A DNA stretch of 64,000 bases from an uncultured Lachnospiraceae bacterium (GTDB lineage Bacteria; Bacillota; Clostridia; Lachnospirales; Lachnospiraceae): assembly GCA_910576535.1 (NCBI GenBank), contig CAJTKK010000002.1:232611-296610 (forward strand). The letters run 5' to 3'. Position numbers and translations under genes: made by a program. Positions 52,734 through 62,044 of the stretch are shown in pieces. Each line of letters starts with the position of its first letter. The first letter of the stretch is position 1. The notes under the pieces are model-generated. The model searched no databases and was not told where the DNA came from. It saw nothing but the letters and a program-made list of their open reading frames with translations.

Positions 52734-54656
52734 ATGGCAAAAACAGATACATATGACGCCTCAAAAATAACAGTCCTGGAAGGGCTGGAAGCGGTCAGGA
52801 AAAGACCGGGGATGTATATTGGGAGCGTTTCTTATAAAGGCCTGAACCATTTAATATATGAAATTGTGGATAATGCAGTGGACGAGCATTTGGCTGGTTA
52901 TTGCAGCAAAATAAAAGTCACCCTGGAAGCGGACGGTTCCGCGACGGTAGAGGATAACGGGCGGGGGATCCCGGTGGGGATGCATGAAAAAGGAGTCAGC
53001 GCGGAACGCCTGGTTTTTACAACCCTTCATGCCGGCGGAAAATTTGATAATTCCGCATATAAGACCAGCGGCGGGCTGCATGGCGTTGGTTCTTCCGTAG
53101 TGAACGCCCTGTCTGCTTATTTGACAGTGCAAGTAAAAAATGGCGGCTTGATTTATGAAGACAAATATGAAAGAGGAACCCCGGTGATTGAATTAAAAGA
53201 CGGGTTGCTGCCTGTGATCGGAAAGACAAGGGAGACGGGGACAAAAGTTAATTTTCTTCCGGATGATACGGTTTTTGACAGGACGCGGTTTAAAGAAGAT
53301 GAGGTAAAGAGCCGCCTTCATGAAACTGCGTATTTAAATCCGGCTCTTACGATTATTTATGATGACAAACGTAAGAACCCGGCGGAGCATATCGAATATC
53401 ATGAGCCGGAAGGGATTGTGGGATTTATTAAAGATATGAATAAATCGAAAGAAACTGTCCATGACGTGATTTATTATAAAGGTGAAAGCGAAGATATTTC
53501 TGTGGAAGCGGCTTTCCAATATGTCAATGAATTTCATGAAAATGTGCTGGGGTTCTGTAACAACATATATAATGCGGAAGGCGGGACGCATCTGACCGGG
53601 TTTAAAACGATGTTTACCAATGTAATCAATACCTATGCCAGGGAACTAAATATATTAAAAGAAAAGGATGTGAATTTTACGGGGGCGGATGTCCGTAGCG
53701 GGATGACAGCCGTAGTGTCCGTCAAGCATCCGGATCCCAGGTTTGAAGGACAGACAAAAACGAAGCTGGACAACCAGGATGCGGCAAAGGTAGTCAGTAA
53801 AGTGACGGGGGAAGAAATTGTCCGCTATTTTGACCGTAATCTGGAAACGTTAAAAAACGTAATTGGATGTGCGGAAAAGGCAGCGAAAATCCGGAAGACG
53901 GAAGAAAAAGCAAAGACAAATATGCTGACAAAACAGAAATTTTCGTTCGATTCTAACGGGAAACTGGCGAATTGTGAGTCGAAGGACGCTTCCAGGTGCG
54001 AAATTTTTATCGTGGAAGGGGATTCTGCGGGAGGAAGCGCGAAAACGGCAAGGAACCGTGCATTTCAAGCGATTTTACCTATCCGGGGAAAGATACTGAA
54101 TGTGGAAAAGGCAAGTATTGACAAAGTCCTTGCAAATGCGGAGATTAAAACGATGATCAATGCTTTTGGCTGCGGTTTTTCAGAAGGCTATGGAAATGAT
54201 TTTGATATTTCCAGGTTACGCTATGACAAGATCATTATCATGGCGGATGCGGATGTGGACGGGGCTCATATTTCCACCCTGCTTCTGACCCTGTTTTACC
54301 GTTTTATGCCGGAGCTTATTTATGAGGGCCATGTGTATCTTGCTATGCCGCCTTTATATAAAGCGATGCCGGCAAAAGGGGAAGAGGAATATTTGTATGA
54401 CGACAAGGCTCTTGAAAAATATAGGAAACGGCATAAAGGCCCTTTTACTTTGCAGCGTTACAAAGGGCTTGGGGAAATGGATGCCGGGCAGTTATGGGAA
54501 ACGACGCTGAACCCGGAAACAAGGCTTTTAAAACTGGTGGAAATCGAAGATGCGCGTATGGCTTCGGAAGTGACGGAAATGCTGATGGGAACAGAAGTGC
54601 CGCCGAGAAAAGCATTTATTTATGAACATGCGGCAGATGCGGAACTGGATATATAG
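52734..54656 (+). CDS. Type IIA DNA topoisomerase, B subunit (ParE/GyrB-like)
   Basis: A 640-aa ATPase subunit. ATG 52734 (MAKTDTYDASKITVLEGLEA) follows aagggtgg. Motifs are the GHKL site (IVDNAVDEH, VEDNGRGIPVG, TSGGLHGVGSSVVNAL), the QTK-type loop (GQTKTKLDNQ) and TOPRIM EGDSAGGSAKTARNR with DADVDGAHI. It pairs with the A subunit 25 bp downstream. A TATACT at 52686-52691 may be its -10 box. Size and the short C-terminus are nearer to ParE or the second clostridial gyrase-like pair than to classical GyrB; I leave the symbol open. Confidence 0.88.
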   Translation: MAKTDTYDASKITVLEGLEAVRKRPGMYIGSVSYKGLNHLIYEIVDNAVDEHLAGYCSKIKVTLEADGSATVEDNGRGIPVGMHEKGVSAERLVFTTLHAGGKFDNSAYKTSGGLHGVGSSVVNALSAYLTVQVKNGGLIYEDKYERGTPVIELKDGLLPVIGKTRETGTKVNFLPDDTVFDRTRFKEDEVKSRLHETAYLNPALTIIYDDKRKNPAEHIEYHEPEGIVGFIKDMNKSKETVHDVIYYKGESEDISVEAAFQYVNEFHENVLGFCNNIYNAEGGTHLTGFKTMFTNVINTYARELNILKEKDVNFTGADVRSGMTAVVSVKHPDPRFEGQTKTKLDNQDAAKVVSKVTGEEIVRYFDRNLETLKNVIGCAEKAAKIRKTEEKAKTNMLTKQKFSFDSNGKLANCESKDASRCEIFIVEGDSAGGSAKTARNRAFQAILPIRGKILNVEKASIDKVLANAEIKTMINAFGCGFSEGYGNDFDISRLRYDKIIIMADADVDGAHISTLLLTLFYRFMPELIYEGHVYLAMPPLYKAMPAKGEEEYLYDDKALEKYRKRHKGPFTLQRYKGLGEMDAGQLWETTLNPETRLLKLVEIEDARMASEVTEMLMGTEVPPRKAFIYEHAADAELDI

Positions 54657-54681
54657 GCAAAGCAGGGAGGGATGAACTGCC

Positions 54682-56922
54682 ATGGATGACAGCAGAATTA
54701 TCAAAACAGAATATTCGGAAGTGATGCAGAAATCTTATATTGATTATGCAATGAGCGTTATTATTGCAAGAGCGCTTCCGGATGTAAGGGACGGGCTAAA
54801 ACCGGTACAGCGCAGAACCTTATATGATATGCACGAACTGGGGATCCGGCATGACAGGCCTTACCGGAAAAGCGCCCGTATCGTAGGGGATACCATGGGT
54901 AAATACCATCCGCATGGGGATAGTTCTATTTATGAAGCCTTGGTGGTGATGACACAGGAATTTAAAAAGGGGATGCCTCTTGTGGACGGCCATGGGAATT
55001 TCGGGAATATCGAAGGCGATGGTGCAGCGGCTATGCGTTATACGGAAGCGCGGCTGCAGAAGGTTACCCAGGAAGCCTTTTTGGCCGACTTAGATAAAAA
55101 TGTGGTGGATTTTATCCCTAATTTTGACGAGACAGAAAAAGAACCGTCCGTACTCCCGGCAAAAGTCCCCAATCTGCTGGTGAACGGATCGGAAGGGATT
55201 GCCGTAGGCATGGCGACCAGTATCCCTCCCCATAATCTTTCAGAAGTGATTGATGCCGCAAAGGCTTATATGAATAACCCGGATATTACTACGGAAGAAC
55301 TGATGAGATATGTGAAAGGCCCGGATTTCCCTACTGGGGGTATCGTGATTAACAAGGATGAGCTGCTTTCCATTTATGAAACAGGAACAGGGAAGATAAA
55401 AATCCGGGGAAAAGTGGAAACGGAAAAGGGAAAGGGAGGAAAAACGAATCTGGTCATTACACAGATTCCCTATCCGATGATTGGCGCCAATATAGGCAAA
55501 TTTCTTTCCGATGTAGCAAACCTTGCGGAGACAAAGAAAACACAGGATATTGTGGATATTTCCAATCAGTCTTCCAAAGAAGGCATCCGTATTGTGATTG
55601 AACTGAAAAAAGATGCGGATGTCCATAATTTTGTGAATATGCTTTATAAAAAAACCCGTTTAGAAGATACATTTGGCGTGAATATGCTGGCAATTTCCGG
55701 GGGAAGGCCGGAAACTATGGGGTTAAGGCAGATTATTAAGGAAAATGTTGATTTTCAGTTTGAAGTGGCAAGGAGAAAGTATAAGACGCTTCTGGAAAAA
55801 GAACAGGAACGCAAAGAAGTGCAGGAAGGGCTGATTAAAGCCTGCAATGTGATTGACTTAATTATAGAAATATTGCGCGGCAGTAAGGACAGGGCTATGG
55901 TAAAAGCCTGTCTGGTGGATGGAAAAACGGATCCGGTTAAGTTTAAGTACAAAGAGTCAAAAATCATGGCTGCCCAGCTCAGGTTTACGGAAAAACAGGC
56001 GAATGCGATATTGGATATGCGCTTGTATAAGCTAATCGGGCTGGAATTGGAAGCGTTGATCAAAGAGCATGAAGAAACTATGGCAAATATTTACCGTTAT
56101 GAAGATATTTTAGAGCGGAGGGATTCCATGGCCATGGTTATTATGAATGAACTGGATGCCATGAAAAAGGAATATGGAAGGCCGAGAAGAACGGTAATTG
56201 AGAATGGGGAAGAGGCGGTTTATGAGGAAAAGAAAATCGAAGAAATGGAAGTGATGTGCCTGATTGACCGGTTCGGATATGTAAAAACGGTGGATATGCC
56301 TACGTATGAAAGAAATAAAGAGTCCGCAGATGCAGAGAATAAGTATGTCTTTCCATGCAAAAATACAGGGCGGATCTGTGTGTTTACCAATACAGGCCAG
56401 TTGCATACCATTAAAGTGCAGGATCTTCCTTTTGGCAAATTCCGCGATAAGGGAGTCCCTCTCGACAATGTGAGCAACTATAGCGCAGAAAAAGAACGGA
56501 TTGTATTGGCAGTCAGCCAATCCCGGTTAAATATGCACCGGGTGATTTTTGGCACAAAGCTGTCTATGGTAAAGACTGTAGACGGCGGGGAATTTGACGT
56601 AACCAAGCGAACTGTTGCGGCTACCAAGCTTCAGGATGGGGATGAGGTAGTTTCTGTAGCGGTCTGGAAGGAACAGACGGATATTGTTTTGCGGACAGTG
56701 GGCGGTTATTTCCTCCGCTTCCCGATAGAAGAAATCCCTGAAAAGAAAAAAAGCGCGGTAGGGGTCCGGGGGATGAAACTGGGAAATAAGGATTATGTTG
56801 AGAACATTTATTATATACAAAATACAGAGGAACAATTGATTGAATATAAAGAAAAAACTATGGAATTAAATAAGCTGAAGGCTGGAAAACGGGATTCTAA
56901 AGGGACAAAACCGCGTGGGTAA
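54682..56922 (+). CDS. Type IIA DNA topoisomerase, A subunit (ParC/GyrA-like)
   Basis: A 746-aa DNA-cleaving subunit. The quinolone-determining region reads GDTMGKYHPHGDSSIYEALV and the catalytic Tyr is in AAMRYTEARL. The C-terminal beta-pinwheel repeats are present (VKTVDMPTYERN, GRICVFTNTGQLHTIKVQ, RTVGGYFLRFPIEEIP). I see no canonical GyrA box (QRRGGKG); the matching place has PFGKFRDKGVPL. That and the length favour a topoisomerase IV-type subunit over gyrase. It starts 25 bp after the B subunit gene. Confidence 0.88.
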   Translation: MDDSRIIKTEYSEVMQKSYIDYAMSVIIARALPDVRDGLKPVQRRTLYDMHELGIRHDRPYRKSARIVGDTMGKYHPHGDSSIYEALVVMTQEFKKGMPLVDGHGNFGNIEGDGAAAMRYTEARLQKVTQEAFLADLDKNVVDFIPNFDETEKEPSVLPAKVPNLLVNGSEGIAVGMATSIPPHNLSEVIDAAKAYMNNPDITTEELMRYVKGPDFPTGGIVINKDELLSIYETGTGKIKIRGKVETEKGKGGKTNLVITQIPYPMIGANIGKFLSDVANLAETKKTQDIVDISNQSSKEGIRIVIELKKDADVHNFVNMLYKKTRLEDTFGVNMLAISGGRPETMGLRQIIKENVDFQFEVARRKYKTLLEKEQERKEVQEGLIKACNVIDLIIEILRGSKDRAMVKACLVDGKTDPVKFKYKESKIMAAQLRFTEKQANAILDMRLYKLIGLELEALIKEHEETMANIYRYEDILERRDSMAMVIMNELDAMKKEYGRPRRTVIENGEEAVYEEKKIEEMEVMCLIDRFGYVKTVDMPTYERNKESADAENKYVFPCKNTGRICVFTNTGQLHTIKVQDLPFGKFRDKGVPLDNVSNYSAEKERIVLAVSQSRLNMHRVIFGTKLSMVKTVDGGEFDVTKRTVAATKLQDGDEVVSVAVWKEQTDIVLRTVGGYFLRFPIEEIPEKKKSAVGVRGMKLGNKDYVENIYYIQNTEEQLIEYKEKTMELNKLKAGKRDSKGTKPRG

Positions 56923-56947
56923 AATGGATGGATTTGACAAAAAAGGA

Positions 56948-56976
56948 TTGACCCGAAACGGAGAAACGATTATGAT
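56948..56976 (+). promoter_or_regulatory. rsmD promoter
   Basis: TTGACC (56948-56953), 17-bp spacer, TATGAT (56971-56976), about 47 bp before rsmD. A second TTGACA at 56934 lacks a properly spaced -10 box. Confidence 0.55.
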
Positions 56977-57022
56977 GATAGAAAGAATGAAAAAAATACG
57001 CTGAAAGGTCAGAAAATTTTAT

Positions 57023-57586
57023 ATGAGAGTAATAGCAGGAACGGCCAGGAGCCTACCATTAAAAACACCGTCCGGAACGGATACCAGGCCTACCACGGAC
57101 AGAATAAAAGAAACACTTTTTAATATGCTGCAGCCTTATGTGCCTGACGGCATATTCATTGATTTATTCAGCGGAAGCGGGGGCATTGGCATAGAAGCTT
57201 TAAGCCGTGGGGCAAAACATGCCTATTTTGTGGAAAATGACAGGGATGCATTTTTATGTATCCAGTCCAATGTTGCATTTACGAAACTGGCGGATCAGGC
57301 GACGCTTTTCAGGCAGGATGTTTTTAACGCATTAACCATGATCCATGAAAAAGAAGCGGATATTATTTTTATGGATCCGCCTTATAACCAGGGTTATGAA
57401 GCCAAAACGCTTGCAGCGTTAGCAGACAAGCCTTATGTTACAGAAAATACGTTGATTATTGTGGAAGCGAAGCTTTCTGAGGACTTTTCTTTTGCTGCCG
57501 GTTTGGGGTACCGGATAGAAAGGGAAAAGAATTATAAGACAAATAAGCATGTATTTTTGCGGAAGGAGCAAGGAAAAGAAGGATGA
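57023..57586 (+). CDS. rsmD: 16S rRNA guanine-N2 methyltransferase RsmD
   Basis: A 187-aa SAM-dependent enzyme for m2G966 of 16S rRNA. Motifs are RVIAGTARSLPLKTP at the start, TRPTTDRIKETLFNML, the SAM loop FIDLFSGSGGIGIEALSRGA and the catalytic DIIFMDPPYNQGY. Its stop overlaps the coaD start (ATGA), the usual Firmicutes pairing. Confidence 0.94.
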   Translation: MRVIAGTARSLPLKTPSGTDTRPTTDRIKETLFNMLQPYVPDGIFIDLFSGSGGIGIEALSRGAKHAYFVENDRDAFLCIQSNVAFTKLADQATLFRQDVFNALTMIHEKEADIIFMDPPYNQGYEAKTLAALADKPYVTENTLIIVEAKLSEDFSFAAGLGYRIEREKNYKTNKHVFLRKEQGKEG

Positions 57587-58068
57587 AAGCTGCGATTTAT
57601 CCGGGAAGTTTTGATCCGGTTACTTATGGGCATCTGGACGTGATCCATCGGGCTGCGGAGATTTTTGACGAATTAACGGTAAGCGTGTTGAACAATCAAT
57701 TAAAGACTCCATTGTTTTCTGTGGAAGAACGTGTTAAAATATTGGAGGAAGCGACAAAAGATATTCCAAATGTTAAGGTTGATTCTTTCAGTGGGCTATT
57801 AATTGATTATGCAAAGAAGAAAGGCGTGCATGTGGCGATCCGGGGGCTGCGGGCAATTACAGATTTTGAATATGAGCTGCAGATTGCCCAGACCAACAAG
57901 CTGCTTTCCAAAGGGGAATTGGATACCGTATTTTTGACCACCAGTCTGGAATATGCGTATTTGAGTTCCAGCAGTGTAAAAGAAATTGCCAGTTTTCATG
58001 GGGATATATCCATGTGTGTGCCGGAATTTGTGGCACATCTGATTTATGAAAAATACGGACATAGATAG
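57583..58068 (+). CDS. coaD: Phosphopantetheine adenylyltransferase
   Basis: A 161-aa enzyme making dephospho-CoA from phosphopantetheine and ATP. It has the N-terminal GSFDPVTYGHLDVIHRA with the T-x-G-H motif, AIRGLRAITDFEYELQIA, and the C-terminal SSSSVKEIA loop. Length is standard. Translationally coupled to rsmD. Confidence 0.95.
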   Translation: MKAAIYPGSFDPVTYGHLDVIHRAAEIFDELTVSVLNNQLKTPLFSVEERVKILEEATKDIPNVKVDSFSGLLIDYAKKKGVHVAIRGLRAITDFEYELQIAQTNKLLSKGELDTVFLTTSLEYAYLSSSSVKEIASFHGDISMCVPEFVAHLIYEKYGHR

Positions 58069-58112
58069 TACTGCTAAACATTTGCTGCAGCAGTAATGGG
58101 AGAGGTTACCAT

Positions 58113-58724
58113 ATGAGCAGTAGGATTGAACAATTAATTGATGAAATTGAAGAATACATTGATAATTGTAAATATCAGGCGTTATCCAATACGAAAATAA
58201 TCGTAAATAAGGAAGAAATTGACGAACTTCTCAGGGAGCTTAGAATGAAGACCCCTGATGAAATTAAACGTTATCAGAAGATCATAAGCAATAAAGAAGC
58301 GATCTTAAATGATGCCAGGACGAAAGCGGAAGCGTTAATCAATGAAGCGACAGTGCAGACGAACGAGCTGATCAATGAGCATGAAATTATGCAGCAGGCC
58401 TATTCACAAGCAAATGAAATTGTAACGCTTGCAAGCCATCAGGCACAGGAAATCCTGGATAATGCCACAATTGAAGCAAATAATATGAAAGCGGCAGCAA
58501 TTCAGTATACGGATGAAATGCTGGCGAATCTGGAAAACCTGATTGTTCAGACCGTAAATATGACGGCTTCCCATTACGAAAGTTTTATGAACAATCTCAA
58601 CGGTTATGCGGAAATTATCCGTACCAACCGGTCAGATCTGCACCCGCAGGAAGTGGATTCCATTTATGGCGGGGCGGAAGGCGGGGAAGGCAGCGAATCC
58701 TTGAACTTAGATCTGCTTAAATAG
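58113..58724 (+). CDS. Coiled-coil protein, ATPase subunit-like
   Basis: A 203-aa helical protein, mostly coiled coil, without membrane segment: LIDEIEEYIDNCKYQALSNT, then IISNKEAILNDARTKAEALIN, ASHQAQEILDNATIEANN. Relatives in Lachnospiraceae are often labelled vacuolar-type ATPase subunit H or ATPase-like, which reflects only the alanine/glutamate-rich coil. The conserved place after coaD suggests a division or envelope role, but nothing proves it. It ends with an acidic, Gly-rich tail. Confidence 0.65.
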   Translation: MSSRIEQLIDEIEEYIDNCKYQALSNTKIIVNKEEIDELLRELRMKTPDEIKRYQKIISNKEAILNDARTKAEALINEATVQTNELINEHEIMQQAYSQANEIVTLASHQAQEILDNATIEANNMKAAAIQYTDEMLANLENLIVQTVNMTASHYESFMNNLNGYAEIIRTNRSDLHPQEVDSIYGGAEGGEGSESLNLDLLK

Positions 58725-58786
58725 TGCAGTATAACAATATATCCATATAGCCTTTTATGAGGCAAGAGGGTATGAACAGAACCGGA

Positions 58787-58821
58787 GCCGGTTCCGCCTG
58801 AAATGACGGAGCCGGTTTTTC
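58787..58821 (+). terminator. Terminator after the rsmD-coaD unit
   Basis: ccggttccg pairs with cggagccgg (one G:T) around a 17-nt loop and runs into five T. Confidence 0.65.
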
Positions 58822-58935
58822 TATCATAGGATTTGAAATCCCAAAGTCCTGCCAGGCAGCCACATCCGGCATATGGCAAAAGATATTGTGTAAACGGCTT
58901 GGGGGCAGTGAGGGGGAGACTCAAAAAGGAGATAA

Positions 58936-60279
58936 ATGAAAAATATGAAGTTTAGTTTGAATATGGTACTGGGCTGCTTTTTGGGGCTGCTATTTTTTTG
59001 CTCGAAAGGTGTGACCGTATATGGGGCAAAGCCAGTTACAGTCGTGCTGGATCCTGGGCATGGAGGGGCAAATTTAGGTGCGGAATATAATGGATATACG
59101 GAAAAAGATATGACTATGATTGTGGCTGAGGCAATGAAGGAGGAACTGGAAAAGTACGATGGGGTTGAGGTGTATCTTACCCGTGAAGGCGATGGAGATA
59201 TGAGCCTGGAGGAACGGGCGGAATTTGCAGCATCCAAAAATGCGGATTTTCTTTTTTGCCTGCACTTCAACATGTCTTTGAGCCATGAACTTTTTGGTTC
59301 TGAGGTATGGATTTCTGCATTTGGAGAGGAACACCAAGCCGGATATGCATTTGCCGGCGCTGAAATGGAACTATTGGAAAATATGGGGCTTTATCCAAGG
59401 GGAATCAAGACAAGGTTAAATGATAAAGGGGAGGATTATTACGGGATCATCCGGCATTCTACGGCAAGGGATATTCCTTCTGCGATTATCGAACACTGTC
59501 ATCTGGATCAGGAAAGGGATGAATCTTTTTATTCTTCCAGGGAAAAATTAAAGCAGTTTGGCATTTTGGATGCAACGGCGGCGGCAAAATATTTTGGTTT
59601 AAAATCGGATATTTTGGGCGTGGACTATAGCGGTTACCGTAAAGAAGAAATTCCTGTTCCAAATGCCCCAGTGAAACCGGATACATCGGAGCCGGATGTC
59701 TGTGTCATTGACGTTGATCACGTGGATGAAGAAACAGGGGAAATCACGGTTTCCGTTTATGCGGCGGATTATGATAGTTATATTTTGTATTACAGCTATA
59801 GCCTGGATGGCGGGGAAAGCTTTTCCAGCCTATATGAGTGGGAACCGCGCAGTTCGGATATGCTTCAGTTTACGGCAAAAGCGCCGTCCGGGACAGTGCC
59901 TGAACTTGTGGTAAATGTATACAATAAATACGACTATATAACGGCGAGTAATCATATCTTTCTCCCCTCTATGGTTTACGGGGAGGAAGAAACGGATGAT
60001 GAGAGAAAGGAAGCGGCGCCGGAAAACGGGACGGATGATGAGGCAGTGGAAGCAGGGAGCATGGCGGCTAAGAATACTCTGCCTGCTGCGAAGGAGAAAG
60101 AGGATAAGGAAAAATCAGCCCAACAGGCAACGGTTCTTTACTTCCTGCAAGTAGCATTCATTTGTGCTTCCATTTTATTCGTCCTGTTTTTGATGGCAGG
60201 CCTTCTTATAAGGAAGCGGCCGCCATCAAAGAAGAAACGAAGACGGAAAAAACAGAAACCAAAGGATGTAGTAAAATAA
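58936..60279 (+). CDS. N-acetylmuramoyl-L-alanine amidase with C-terminal membrane anchor
   Basis: A 447-aa secreted wall hydrolase (Amidase_3). A signal peptide (MVLGCFLGLLFFCSKGVTVYG) is followed by the zinc enzyme: His in LDPGHGGANLG, Glu in YTEKDM, His in LHFNMS, catalytic Glu in IIEHCHLD. A beta-sandwich-like domain (about 250-345) comes next, then an acidic linker, and a second membrane helix (VLYFLQVAFICASILFVLFLMAGLLI) with a very basic tail. The C-terminal helix should keep it at the membrane, unlike free amidases. Its last 54 bases overlap the reverse ylbJ gene. Confidence 0.88.
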   Translation: MKNMKFSLNMVLGCFLGLLFFCSKGVTVYGAKPVTVVLDPGHGGANLGAEYNGYTEKDMTMIVAEAMKEELEKYDGVEVYLTREGDGDMSLEERAEFAASKNADFLFCLHFNMSLSHELFGSEVWISAFGEEHQAGYAFAGAEMELLENMGLYPRGIKTRLNDKGEDYYGIIRHSTARDIPSAIIEHCHLDQERDESFYSSREKLKQFGILDATAAAKYFGLKSDILGVDYSGYRKEEIPVPNAPVKPDTSEPDVCVIDVDHVDEETGEITVSVYAADYDSYILYYSYSLDGGESFSSLYEWEPRSSDMLQFTAKAPSGTVPELVVNVYNKYDYITASNHIFLPSMVYGEEETDDERKEAAPENGTDDEAVEAGSMAAKNTLPAAKEKEDKEKSAQQATVLYFLQVAFICASILFVLFLMAGLLIRKRPPSKKKRRRKKQKPKDVVK

Positions 60280-61212
60280 TGTAATAGCTGAAAGAATGAG
60301 CTTGTGGATGATATAATGCTTTAAAGAAAGATTGGTATCTTTTATCATGCTGTAGGTCTGGGCAATGCAGGAAAATCCGCCAAAGGGAAGAAGAAGAAGC
60401 ACAATAAGAGGGGATTGGCTGCCTATGCGGCTGATACCGCTGGTAATTTCCAAAAGACAATTGATTACCGCCCCCCAATCAGTGTCGGTTAAGGGAAGCG
60501 GGGGAAGCAATGCATGAGGCGCCAGATTGAGCAGATTAAAAAAGACCATATACCCACCCAGCTTTGCGATGCTGTAAAGACCGGATAAAATGGAATCATC
60601 CAGGGTGTCCAATAAGGATATAGGGGAAGCCCCTTCCGCTGCCGAAAGAATATTTTTTAATTTGCGGACAGGCTTTGAAGAAACAGGAATGGGAAGACTG
60701 TTTTTATATAAGGTATATCTTAAGAAAATACCATAACATAGGGGGAGTCCATACATACCAAAAAGGTATGGGAAAATCAGTTTTAGCCGTAACGAGGGCA
60801 GGACAAAACTGATAAAATACACGGGACCGATATTGTTGCAGAAAGCCAGCAAAAAAGAAGCTTCTTTTTGGGAAAGCTTATGACAGGAATATAAATCAGC
60901 GATTACTTTTGCTCCCATAGGAAAGCCGCAAAGGAATCCGATGGCAAGAGCATAGATACCATTTAAACTCACTTTCAAAAGGGGGAGGAAGAATGGGCTG
61001 ATGATTTTTACCACATGCTCCGTTAAGTTAAGACGTATCATAATGCCGGACAGAATCATGAACGGGAGCAGCGTAGGCACCATACGATTGAACCAAAGCT
61101 GTAAGCCGGTCAGCGAAAAGGCCAGGCTTTCTTTGGGGAATGCCAAAAGCAGGGCAGTCATTATAAAGAACAGAAAGGTAAAAAGAAAGGTTTTGCTTTT
61201 TTTTCTCAACAT
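60226..61212 (-). CDS. ylbJ: Sporulation integral membrane protein YlbJ-like
   Basis: A 328-aa reverse-strand membrane protein with about eight helices. It has nucleoside-recognition (GATE) features: LWFNRMVPTLLPFMILSGIM near the start, GIYALAIGFLCGFPMGAKV, and LAFCNNIGPVYFISFVLPS. YlbJ (SpoVV) is needed for dipicolinate uptake into the spore in Bacillus. The start has a weak ribosome site (gtgatatg region). Its 3' end overlaps the amidase gene tail to tail by 54 bp with no terminator between. Confidence 0.82.
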   Translation of the reverse strand: MLRKKSKTFLFTFLFFIMTALLLAFPKESLAFSLTGLQLWFNRMVPTLLPFMILSGIMIRLNLTEHVVKIISPFFLPLLKVSLNGIYALAIGFLCGFPMGAKVIADLYSCHKLSQKEASFLLAFCNNIGPVYFISFVLPSLRLKLIFPYLFGMYGLPLCYGIFLRYTLYKNSLPIPVSSKPVRKLKNILSAAEGASPISLLDTLDDSILSGLYSIAKLGGYMVFFNLLNLAPHALLPPLPLTDTDWGAVINCLLEITSGISRIGSQSPLIVLLLLPFGGFSCIAQTYSMIKDTNLSLKHYIIHKLILSAITLFYYILWFLFFPSSFLL

Positions 61213-61303
61213 ATCACCAGGTTTGATGTCTTAAGGCTTATTACCAATATATGAAACAGATGAAAAATTAGAAGTGTATGAAAAAAGGATGGAAGGTGGA
61301 AGA

Positions 61304-62014
61304 ATGCTCCGTTTGGATAAGTTTTTATGCGATGTTAAAGCCGGAAGCCGAAGTCAGGTAAAAGGATATTTAAAACAAGGGCTTGTAAAGGTCAATGGCG
61401 AAACAATAAAAAGACCGGAATATAAAGTGGATGAAGATAAGGACGTAGTATCTTTTCAGGGAAAGGAAATTACTTATAGAAAATATGTCTATTATATGCT
61501 GAATAAACCGAAAGGAGCCGTATCCGCCACAAAAGACCCGATGTGCCTTACTGTTACGGAACTTTTAAAAGACACAGGATATGATGATCTTTTTCCGGTG
61601 GGGAGGCTGGATAAGGATACGGAAGGACTGCTGCTTATGACAAATGACGGCAGTCTGGCGCATAATCTGCTCTCGCCCAGAAAGCATGTGGAAAAAATAT
61701 ATTATGCCAGACTGGCAAGACCGCTGTTGGAAGAAAAGAGAAAAGAGTTAGAAGAAGGGGTGGATATCGGGGAAGGGATATTGACCTTGCCGGCAAAGGT
61801 GGAACGGATAACAGAAACAAGCATTCATTTAACGATAACGGAAGGAAAGTATCATCAAGTAAAGAGGATGCTCCAGGCAGTGGGGAATGAGGTGGTTTAC
61901 TTAAAGAGAATTGCAATGGGAGGAATTTTTTTGGATGAAAGTCTTCTTAGCGGGGAATACAGGGAACTGACAGAAGAAGAGAGGAAAGCGGCCGCTTTCA
62001 AAAAGTATCAATAA
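61304..62014 (+). CDS. rsuA: 16S rRNA pseudouridine synthase (RsuA type)
   Basis: A 236-aa enzyme. The N-terminal S4 RNA-binding domain is MLRLDKFLCDVKAGSRSQVK; the catalytic core has PVGRLDKDTEGLLLMTNDG with the essential Asp, and GKYHQVKRMLQAVGNEV. The size and the S4 domain place it in the RsuA/RluB/RluE/RluF group; RsuA is the best fit (LSPRKHVEKIY). ATG 61304 follows ggaaggtgga. Confidence 0.88.
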   Translation: MLRLDKFLCDVKAGSRSQVKGYLKQGLVKVNGETIKRPEYKVDEDKDVVSFQGKEITYRKYVYYMLNKPKGAVSATKDPMCLTVTELLKDTGYDDLFPVGRLDKDTEGLLLMTNDGSLAHNLLSPRKHVEKIYYARLARPLLEEKRKELEEGVDIGEGILTLPAKVERITETSIHLTITEGKYHQVKRMLQAVGNEVVYLKRIAMGGIFLDESLLSGEYRELTEEERKAAAFKKYQ

Positions 62015-62044
62015 AGCATTGGTTCAGTTTTACGGAGGATAAAA

